18,315 nt of DNA from JAGXQV01 sp964505475. Its GTDB lineage: Bacteria; Pseudomonadota; Gammaproteobacteria; Burkholderiales; Sulfuricellaceae. Position numbers and translations under genes: made by a program. Shown piece by piece: positions 7,656 through 13,393 of the stretch. The notes under the pieces are model-generated. The model saw only the letters and a list, made by a program, of their open reading frames with translations, ran no database searches and was not told the origin of the DNA. Numbering within the stretch: the first letter of the stretch is position 1; each line of letters opens with the position of its first letter. The stretch spans positions 1 to 18,315 of the forward strand of contig CAZDIJ010000055.1 in assembly GCA_964505475.1 (NCBI GenBank), in the 5' to 3' direction.

Positions 7656-8705
7656 ATGAAAAAAGTTCTGATTCTGGGCGTCAACGGCTTCATCGGCCAC
7701 CATCTTTCCCAGCGCATCCTCGACACCACCGACTGGGAAGTCTACGGCATGGACATGTACAGCGAACGTGTCACCGACCTGATGAAAAACCCGCGCTTCA
7801 ACTTTTTCGAGGGCGACATCACCATCAACAAGGAATGGATCGAATACCACGTCAAGAAATGCGACGTGGTGTTGCCGCTGGTCGCCATCGCCACCCCGGC
7901 GACCTACGTCAAGGACCCGCTGCGCGTGTTCGAGCTGGACTTCGAAGCCAACCTGCCGATCGTGCGCCAGTGCGTGAAGTACGGCAAGCACCTGATTTTC
8001 CCCTCGACCTCGGAAGTCTACGGCATGAGCCGCGACAGCGAATTCGACCCGGATAATTCCGAACTGGTGCTCGGCCCCATCAACAAGCCGCGCTGGATCT
8101 ACTCCTGCTCCAAGCAGTTGATGGACCGCGTGATCTGGGCCTACGCCATGCGTCCCGAATTCAACTTCACCTTCACCCTGTTCCGCCCCTTCAACTGGGT
8201 CGGCGCCGGCTTGGACAACCTCAACGCCGCCAAGGAAGGCAGCTCGCGGGTCATCACCCAATTCCTCGGCCACATCGTGCGCGGCGAAGACATCAAGCTG
8301 GTCGACGGCGGCGCTGCGAAGCGCTCCTACACCTACGTGTCCGACGGTGTCGATGCCCTGATGAAGATCATCGCCAACCAGGACAACATCGCCTCCGGCA
8401 AGATCTACAACATCGGCAACCCGAGCAACAACTACTCGGTAAAGGAACTCGCCAGAATGATGCTCGACCTGGCGCTGCAATACCCCGAGTACGCAGAAAC
8501 CGCCAAGAAGGTCAACATGGTGGAAGTCACCTCCGCCGACTACTATGGCAAGGGCTATCAGGACGTGCAGAACCGCGTGCCCAAGATCGCCAACACCATG
8601 CAGGAACTCGACTGGAAACCGACCGTGCCGATGGCCGACACCCTGCGCCACATCTTCGACGCCTACCGCGGCCAAGTGGCGGAAGCCCGCAAACTGGTGG
8701 AGTAA
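7656..8705 (+). CDS. UDP-4-keto-pentose/UDP-xylose synthase (stand-alone ArnA dehydrogenase domain)
   Basis: This extended short-chain dehydrogenase (349 aa) corresponds to the C-terminal half of E. coli ArnA, which oxidatively decarboxylates UDP-glucuronic acid to UDP-4-keto-pentose for Ara4N synthesis. Visible motifs are the NAD-binding GVNGFIG (8-14), the ArnA-specific WIEYHVKKCDVVLPLVAIAT, STSEVYG with Ser119/Glu120, the catalytic YSCSK (Tyr149, Lys153), and Arg223 in AAKRSY, matching the proposed acid of ArnA. The N-terminal formyltransferase domain of ArnA is absent. In Ralstonia a stand-alone homologue makes both UDP-4-keto-pentose and UDP-xylose, so either product is possible here. 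AAGGA at 7645-7649 precedes the ATG by 6 bases. It lies 33 bases after tyrA and 84 before the arnD-like gene. Confidence 0.92.
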   Translation: MKKVLILGVNGFIGHHLSQRILDTTDWEVYGMDMYSERVTDLMKNPRFNFFEGDITINKEWIEYHVKKCDVVLPLVAIATPATYVKDPLRVFELDFEANLPIVRQCVKYGKHLIFPSTSEVYGMSRDSEFDPDNSELVLGPINKPRWIYSCSKQLMDRVIWAYAMRPEFNFTFTLFRPFNWVGAGLDNLNAAKEGSSRVITQFLGHIVRGEDIKLVDGGAAKRSYTYVSDGVDALMKIIANQDNIASGKIYNIGNPSNNYSVKELARMMLDLALQYPEYAETAKKVNMVEVTSADYYGKGYQDVQNRVPKIANTMQELDWKPTVPMADTLRHIFDAYRGQVAEARKLVE

Positions 8706-8715
8706 CCTAAAACTT

Positions 8716-8774
8716 GTAGGAGCGGCCTCCCGGTCGCGATTATTATCGTTTCGCGACCGGGAGGTCGCTCCTGC
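8716..8774. repeat. REP-like inverted pair (BIME-type) between the two arn genes
   Basis: Arms 8718-8739 and 8751-8772 are complementary at 21 of 22 positions around an 11-base AT-rich loop, with partial pairing extending to 8716/8774. Each arm is itself a short hairpin: the right arm reads GCGACC-GGGA-GGTCGC. The outer GTAGGAGCG...CGCTCCT ends are the form seen in REP elements of Pseudomonas, Xanthomonas and relatives, which are spread by RAYT (Y1-type) proteins. It starts 10 bases after the upstream stop codon and ends 15 bases before the arnD-like start, so it could affect mRNA stability or coupling between the two genes. Confidence 0.85.
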
Positions 8775-8789
8775 GGACATGTTTTAAGC

Positions 8790-9701
8790 ATGAAACTCGC
8801 CCTCAAGATCGACGTCGACACCTATCGCGGCACCCGCGAGGGCGTGCCGCGCCTGGTCGAGCTGTTGCAGAAATACCAGGCCAACGCCACCTTCCTCTTC
8901 AGCCTCGGCCCAGACCATACCGGACGCGCCATCAAGCGCGTATTCCGCCCCGGTTTCATGAAGAAGGTGTCGCGCACCTCGGTGGTCGAGCACTACGGCC
9001 TCAAGACCCTGATGTACGGCACCCTGCTGCCTGGCCCGGACATCGGCAAGCGCTGCGCCCACATCATGCAGGCGGTGCGCAATAACGGTTTCGAGGTCGG
9101 CATCCACTGCTACGACCACATCGCCTGGCAGGACCATGTGGCCACAAGCGAAGCCGCCTGGACGGAGCGCCAGTTGAAGCTGGCCTGCGACTGTTACGAG
9201 CAGATCTTCGGCGAAAAAGCCAAAGTCCACGGCGCCGCCGGCTGGCAGACCAACGTCCATGCCCTGCGCCTGGAACAGCGCTGGAGCTTCGATTACTGCT
9301 CCGATACGCGCGGCACGCACCCCTTCATCCCGATCTGGCGCGCGGAAATCATCGCTTGCCCGCAATTGCCGACCACTTTGCCGACCCTCGACGAACTGAT
9401 CGGCATCAACGGCATCGGCGCGGACAACGTCGCGCCGTATCTCCTGCAAAAAACCGAAAACCCGCCGCCCACCGGTCATGTTTATACCCTCCACGCCGAA
9501 CTGGAAGGCATGAAACTCGCCGGCGTGTTCGAAGCACTGCTGGCCGGCTGGAAGGAACAAGGCTACGAACTGGTCTCGCTCGCCCAGTACATGGAAGGAC
9601 TCAACCGCGACACCCTGCCGCGCCACGAAGTCATGATGGGTGAAATTCCCGGCAGATCGGGATCGCTGGCCTTGCAGGGCGAGGAATTCCTGTCACAATA
9701 A
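8790..9701 (+). CDS. arnD: ArnD-like 4-deoxy-4-formamido-L-arabinose-phosphoundecaprenol deformylase
   Basis: ArnD removes the formyl group from undecaprenyl-phosphate-Ara4FN at the inner membrane so that Ara4N can be moved to lipid A. The 303-residue product aligns by eye along its whole length with E. coli ArnD (about 296 aa): KIDVDTYRGTREGVPRL at the N-terminus (Asp8, Asp10), GIHCYDHIAWQ with His106 and His110 as likely metal ligands of the NodB fold, AAGWQTN, PTTLPTLDELIG, VYTLHAELEG and a terminal GEIPGRSG. There is no signal peptide. The ATG at 8790 matches the homologue start, but no clear Shine-Dalgarno sequence is present; a REP-like hairpin ends 15 bases upstream. The other arn genes are not nearby. 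A related polysaccharide deacetylase with another glycan substrate is the alternative. Confidence 0.9.
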   Translation: MKLALKIDVDTYRGTREGVPRLVELLQKYQANATFLFSLGPDHTGRAIKRVFRPGFMKKVSRTSVVEHYGLKTLMYGTLLPGPDIGKRCAHIMQAVRNNGFEVGIHCYDHIAWQDHVATSEAAWTERQLKLACDCYEQIFGEKAKVHGAAGWQTNVHALRLEQRWSFDYCSDTRGTHPFIPIWRAEIIACPQLPTTLPTLDELIGINGIGADNVAPYLLQKTENPPPTGHVYTLHAELEGMKLAGVFEALLAGWKEQGYELVSLAQYMEGLNRDTLPRHEVMMGEIPGRSGSLALQGEEFLSQ

Positions 9702-9729
9702 GCAACTTTTCGCTGAATAAGCGCTTAAT

Positions 9730-9788
9730 CACGGGGGACACGGGGAAAGCACCGTTCACGTATTCCAGTTTTCCCCGTGCCCCCCGTG
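9730..9788. repeat. Long inverted repeat downstream of the arnD-like gene
   Basis: Bases 9730-9748 pair with 9770-9788 as a 19-bp stem with one internal mismatch (9738/9780) around a 21-base loop. The arm reads CACGGGGGACACGGGGAAA, itself two near-copies of CACGGGG. The stem sits 28 bases after the arnD stop and 41 before the next start. It could serve as a transcription terminator, but no T-run follows either side, and its GC-rich repeated arm looks more like a dispersed intergenic repeat. Function is not determined. Confidence 0.7.
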
Positions 9789-9829
9789 GTTGTAAAATCA
9801 TTCACAGCATAATTTAGGAAGGCAAGCAT

Positions 9830-10660
9830 TTGAGACCGGACGAACTGCGCAATCGCTTCATGGCCGCCGAATCCGCGGCGGACGAAGCCGCCGTGTTCGA
9901 CGCCGCCGTCGCGGAATTGCGGCGCATCGACGAAATCGCCCGCAAGGCCGGCATCAAGACCGGAAATTTTCCGTTCGATGTCAAGCAACTGCGCAACCGC
10001 TTCCTCAACGCTGCCTCGCCGGTCGACCAAGCAATCGCCTTCGACAGCATCGTCTTCGAAATCGAGCAATTGTCGCAAAAAATACCGGAATCGGCGGTGA
10101 AGTCCGCCGTCTCTCCCGGCCAGCCCCTGCCGCAGAGCCAGAACCCGGAAGAACTCAAGCGTTACCTCGAAGCCCTGGCCAAGGAACGCGACCAATACCG
10201 CGGCAAGGTCGAGGAGGCGATCGCCGAACACGGCAAGCTCAAGCGCCTGCTCGAAGACCTCACCCGCGACCGCGTCGCCTCACTGACCCAGGTCGTGGCG
10301 GTCAGCAAGGCCAAGGAAGAACTGAACCAGGAAATCACCCAGCTCAAAGCGCAGCCCGCCCGCGAACGCCAGGAACTGGAGCGCCTCAGCAGCGACCACG
10401 AACAGATCAAGCGCATGGCGCTGGATACCCAGCGCGAACGCGACCAACTGAAACAGCAGACTCGCCAATTGACCGAGGAGATCGAACAGTTCCGCACCCT
10501 GATTGGCCAGCTCTCGGAAAAACACCACACGGTCAAGTCGGAACAGGAAAAACTGCTGGATGAGAACTACACCCTCAAGAGCGGCATGTTCAAGATGGCG
10601 CTGGAACAGTTGGAAAGCCTGGAAACCCGGCTGGCATTGATGAAGAAACGCGGGAAATAA
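9830..10660 (+). CDS. Coiled-coil protein of unknown function with duplicated N-terminal motif (276 aa)
   Basis: I do not recognise this family. The start is TTG at 9830, supported by a strong AGGAAGG (9816-9822) seven bases upstream; the next in-frame ATG would remove part of the first repeat. Residues 4-33 (DELRNRFMAAESAADEAAVF...) and 52-81 (KQLRNRFLNAASPVDQAIAF...) are an internal duplication, 13 of 30 positions identical, spaced 48 residues apart. A short Pro/Gln-rich linker (about 92-110) leads to a long charged coiled coil (about 110-270) rich in Lys, Glu, Gln and Leu heptads, such as ERDQLKQQTRQLTEEIEQF, ending LMKKRGK. There is no signal peptide or membrane segment, so it is probably cytoplasmic and perhaps a scaffold. 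It is preceded by an inverted repeat and faces a convergent small gene, so it may be a single-gene unit. Confidence 0.85.
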   Translation: MRPDELRNRFMAAESAADEAAVFDAAVAELRRIDEIARKAGIKTGNFPFDVKQLRNRFLNAASPVDQAIAFDSIVFEIEQLSQKIPESAVKSAVSPGQPLPQSQNPEELKRYLEALAKERDQYRGKVEEAIAEHGKLKRLLEDLTRDRVASLTQVVAVSKAKEELNQEITQLKAQPARERQELERLSSDHEQIKRMALDTQRERDQLKQQTRQLTEEIEQFRTLIGQLSEKHHTVKSEQEKLLDENYTLKSGMFKMALEQLESLETRLALMKKRGK

Positions 10661-10716
10661 TCAGCGCAAAGTAAAGGTTTCGGCTTGGTTGGCGGTGATG
10701 GCTCGTTGCGTGAGTT

Positions 10717-10986
10717 TCAAGCTAAAGGCTGAAAACAAAACACGAACCGGCCATTGTCGAAATTTACCGCCAGCTTGCCGCCGCGATTCAGCGCGTAGTC
10801 CCAGTAGCCCTTCACCGGGCAGCCTTCGTGGCATTCACTGGCGCCGCGCGGGGATTCCAGGTCGCGTTCACGGTCGTACCAGGAGAGCAGCATGTTGTCG
10901 CCGAGTTCCTTGTCGGCGGTGGCCTGGGCGAGTTTCATGGCGGCGTCGAAGCCGAGAGTTGGGTTGTCGATGGGGTGGATTTTCAT
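10717..10986 (-). CDS. Small AF1514-family-like protein (89 aa)
   Basis: This short protein resembles the AF1514 family of small uncharacterised proteins by recall: MLLSWYDRERDLESP, ASECHEGCPVKGY and a C-terminal GRFVFCFQPL. Two cysteines (Cys52 and Cys56, in SECHEGC) with an adjacent histidine could bind a metal or form a disulfide; this is inference. There is no signal peptide or membrane segment. The start is set at the ATG read from 10986 (MKIHPIDNP), which matches the remembered family start and has GGGA upstream. An earlier in-frame ATG at 11022 would add 12 residues and has AAGG upstream, so it cannot be excluded. The gene is convergent with the coiled-coil gene and divergent from the YjdF-like gene, with which it shares a 49-base upstream region. 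Confidence 0.8.
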   Translation of the reverse strand: MKIHPIDNPTLGFDAAMKLAQATADKELGDNMLLSWYDRERDLESPRGASECHEGCPVKGYWDYALNRGGKLAVNFDNGRFVFCFQPLA

Positions 10987-11035
10987 GGTGTTTTTCCCAA
11001 AATAAAGGTTGCAGGCTGACATATACTACCTTGCC

Positions 11036-11692
11036 ATGAGCCGTAGCGACACTTCCAACGACTATTTCCTGTGGAGCTTGCTGGTTGGGCTGGCCATGGC
11101 GCTGGGCTGGTCGGCGTATCAGCCCAAGGATGCCTTTACCTGGTTTCTCGAAGCGGTGCCGGTGCTGATCGCAGTGCCGCTGCTGGCGTTGACTTGGCGG
11201 CGCTTTCCTTTTTCTCGCTTCGCTTATGCGATGATGTGGCTGCATGCGCTGATCCTGTTGGTCGGGGCGCACTATACCTACGCCGAGATGCCGCTGTTCG
11301 ATTGGCTGAGGGATGCCAACGGCTTGGCGCGCAACCATTACGATCGCCTCGGTCATTTTGTCCAGGGCGCGGTGCCGGCCATCGTGGCGCGCGAGATATT
11401 GTTGCGGCTTTCTCCCGTGCCACGCGGCAACTGGCTGTTTTTCCTGGTGTTGTGCATATGCCTGGCGATCAGTGCTTTTTACGAGTTGATCGAGTGGTGG
11501 GTGGCGCTGGTTTCGGAAAGCGAAGCGGTGGCTTTTCTGGCGACCCAGGGCGATGTCTGGGATACCCAATGGGACATGTTCCTGGCGCTGTGCGGCGCGC
11601 TGTTTTCGCTGATATTCCTGGCGCGCCGGCATGACCGTTCGATGGGACGGTTGCATGCATTCCTTGGAATGAGCGGTCGCCAGCAGCGGTGA
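11036..11692 (+). CDS. YjdF/DUF2238 family inner membrane protein
   Basis: A 218-residue integral membrane protein with about five or six hydrophobic segments (near residues 11-27, 36-52, 62-76, 104-115, 130-150 and 185-200). It carries family-typical blocks: GAHYTYAEMPLFDWL, RNHYDRLGHFVQG, SAFYELIEWW and GDVWDTQWDM. These conserved acidic, His and Trp residues face membrane boundaries and mark the YjdF (DUF2238) family, whose biochemical role is unknown. The ATG at 11036 is preferred over a TTG at 11009 because AAAGG abuts that TTG with no spacing. No convincing Shine-Dalgarno sequence precedes 11036, but TATACT at 11022-11027 could be a -10 element giving a nearly leaderless transcript. It is divergent from the AF1514-like gene. 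Confidence 0.87.
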   Translation: MSRSDTSNDYFLWSLLVGLAMALGWSAYQPKDAFTWFLEAVPVLIAVPLLALTWRRFPFSRFAYAMMWLHALILLVGAHYTYAEMPLFDWLRDANGLARNHYDRLGHFVQGAVPAIVAREILLRLSPVPRGNWLFFLVLCICLAISAFYELIEWWVALVSESEAVAFLATQGDVWDTQWDMFLALCGALFSLIFLARRHDRSMGRLHAFLGMSGRQQR

Positions 11693-11766
11693 GCCGCGCG
11701 CTTTAATCCGGTCGGGGCGGGTCGCTGAATTTTCTATTCCACAACCTGTTGCGGTGATGACCAAAT

Positions 11767-12153
11767 ATGACAGCTAAAACCAATAAGCCCGGCATACTTC
11801 TGGTTGACGACGATAGCCTGTGGCGCGAAACCCTGAATGTCATTCTGGGAACCGGAGATTTCGATGTCGTCGGCGAGGCATCGAATGGGGAGGCGGCGCT
11901 GTCGATGTGCCGGCAGTGTACTCCCGGCGTGGTGCTGCTGGATATCAACATGCCCGGCATGGACGGCATCGCGGTATTGCAGGCCATCAGGAAGGAGTTT
12001 CCGGCTATCAGCGTCATTATGATTAGCGCGGAGGCGACGCTGGACAGGGTGAAGGAGGCGATAGCCGAAGGGGCTTCCGGGTTTGTTGTGAAACCCTTCA
12101 ACTCTGGCCGGGTGATTGATGACATCAATGCCGTCATTCAAAGGAAAAAATGA
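11767..12153 (+). CDS. Single-domain response regulator (CheY-like receiver)
   Basis: The 128-residue product is one receiver domain with no output domain. The acidic pocket is Asp14-Asp15-Asp16 (LLVDDDS), the phosphoacceptor is Asp59 in LLDINMPGMDG, the switch Ser/Thr is Ser87 in VIMISAEA, and Lys109 in VVKPF completes the active site. It is therefore expected to accept phosphate from a histidine kinase or phosphotransfer protein and act by protein-protein contact. No kinase gene is adjacent, so the partner is unknown. The ATG at 11767 gives a normal N-terminus; the ribosome binding site is weak (GGTGA about 8 bases upstream). It stands 74 bases after the YjdF-like gene and is convergent with the iron transporter operon. 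Confidence 0.92.
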   Translation: MTAKTNKPGILLVDDDSLWRETLNVILGTGDFDVVGEASNGEAALSMCRQCTPGVVLLDINMPGMDGIAVLQAIRKEFPAISVIMISAEATLDRVKEAIAEGASGFVVKPFNSGRVIDDINAVIQRKK

Positions 12154-12227
12154 GGGGAATCGCCACGCTGGGAGTGGTTGGAAAACATTCGTCGCCGATC
12201 TTGGCGGGGAGAGTTTACGGCAGGTTT

Positions 12228-12277
12228 TTACCCGGTTTCCACGGGGTGATTGGCGCGTTGCCCATCAAGCCGGGTAA
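12228..12277. terminator. Possible bidirectional terminator or hairpin between convergent genes
   Basis: TTACCCGG (12228-12235) and CCGGGTAA (12270-12277) are perfect inverted copies separated by 34 bases, in the 130-base gap between the response regulator stop and the fbpC stop. A T-run (12225-12229) flanks the left arm; on the minus strand it would appear as A residues, so this is not a canonical intrinsic terminator. The convergent position is the main reason to suspect termination. Nothing else was seen in this gap. Confidence 0.3.
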
Positions 12278-12283
12278 GCGCGA

Positions 12284-13393
12284 TTAGCCGCCGCTGCTGA
12301 CCGGCCGTTTTTGGGTGAACGCCACCAGGTGATCGACTTCCAGGCGGATGCCAATCCGGCTGCCGACTTCGTGGTCGTGGTGGCTGGGCACCAGCGAGAG
12401 GATCTTCTGGCCGCTCGGCAGTTCCAACGTGTAGAGGATGTCGGCGCAACGAAAGGCCTTGGTGGCGACCGTGGCCTGATGTGGGCTGGCGTCGTCGTGC
12501 TGGATGTCGTCGGGGCGCAGCAGCACGTCCACGTCGCAGCCGGGGATGCAGTCCGCCGGTAGTTTGCCGCGGAATACGCCCAGCTCCGTATTCACTTCAT
12601 TTTCCCTTTCCATCCTGCCGGCAATCAGCACTCCCTCACCGATGAAGCCGGCGACGAAACGGTTGGCGGGGCGGTGATAGAGATTGTAGGCGCTGTCCCA
12701 TTGCTGGATGCGCCCGTCGGCCATTACGCCGATTTCGTCGGCGATGGCGAAAGCTTCGCGCTGGTCGTGGGTGACCAGGATGGCGGTGATGCGTTCCTTC
12801 TTGAGGATGTCGCGGACTTCCTGGCCGAGGCGTTCGCGCAAGTCCACGTCGAGGTTGGAAAAGGGTTCGTCCATCAGCAAAATGGCCGGGCAGGGCGCCA
12901 GCGCGCGCGCCAGGGCGATGCGTTGCTGCTGGCCGCCGGAGAGTTCATGGGGGTAGCGTCCGGCCATTTCCTCCAGTCCCACCAGTTCCAGCAGATGCGC
13001 CACGCGCTCGCGGCGGGCGGCCTTATCCCAGCCGCGCAGGCCGAATTCGAGGTTGCCGGTGACGTTGAGATGGGGAAACAGGGCGTAATCCTGGAACACC
13101 ATGCCGATGCGCCGTTTCTCCGGCGGCAGGATATAGCCTGCGCGGCTGGCGACCGAGCCGTCGAGCAGGATTTCACCTTGCGCCACCGGTTCAAAGCCGG
13201 CGATGCCGCGCAGCACGGTGGTCTTGCCGCAGCCGCTGGGTCCCAGCAGGCAGCCTATCTGCCCCTGGCGCAGGCTGAACGAGACATTGCGCACTACCGG
13301 CTGGCCGCCGTAACTTTGGCCGATTCCGCGCAGTTCAAGCAGAACAGCGTCGGGATCGGGGAAGGGGCATAGTATGTCGGTCATGGTGGTCAT
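12284..13393 (-). CDS. fbpC: Ferric iron ABC transporter, ATP-binding protein
   Basis: FbpC is the ATPase that powers Fe3+ import through FbpB. The 369 residues include Walker A GPSGCGKTT (51-59), the Q-loop in MVFQDYALFP, the ABC signature LSGGQQQR (151-158), Walker B ILLMDEP (171-177), the D-loop SNLD, and the switch His209 in LVTHDQ. A C-terminal TOBE-like regulatory domain (about 245-360) includes VDVLLRPDDI, as in FbpC and related Fe3+, spermidine and sulfate importers. Start and upstream stop overlap in ATGA (13390-13393), so translation is coupled to fbpB; a second ATG three codons in is an alternative. It is the last gene of the fbpABC operon. Confidence 0.94.
   Translation of the reverse strand: MTTMTDILCPFPDPDAVLLELRGIGQSYGGQPVVRNVSFSLRQGQIGCLLGPSGCGKTTVLRGIAGFEPVAQGEILLDGSVASRAGYILPPEKRRIGMVFQDYALFPHLNVTGNLEFGLRGWDKAARRERVAHLLELVGLEEMAGRYPHELSGGQQQRIALARALAPCPAILLMDEPFSNLDVDLRERLGQEVRDILKKERITAILVTHDQREAFAIADEIGVMADGRIQQWDSAYNLYHRPANRFVAGFIGEGVLIAGRMERENEVNTELGVFRGKLPADCIPGCDVDVLLRPDDIQHDDASPHQATVATKAFRCADILYTLELPSGQKILSLVPSHHDHEVGSRIGIRLEVDHLVAFTQKRPVSSGG

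Noticed and set aside
7623..8780. 385-codon open frame on the minus strand
   Set aside because: Antisense to the UDP-4-keto-pentose synthase gene, and runs through the REP-like element; no domain recognised.
11009..11035. TTG start for the YjdF-like gene
   Set aside because: The AAAGG element abuts the TTG with no spacing, and the extra residues are not part of the family blocks; ATG at 11036 is preferred.
10868..11764. 298-codon open frame on the minus strand
   Set aside because: Overlaps both the AF1514-like and the YjdF-like genes; Gln/His/Arg-rich without motifs, whereas YjdF has family blocks.
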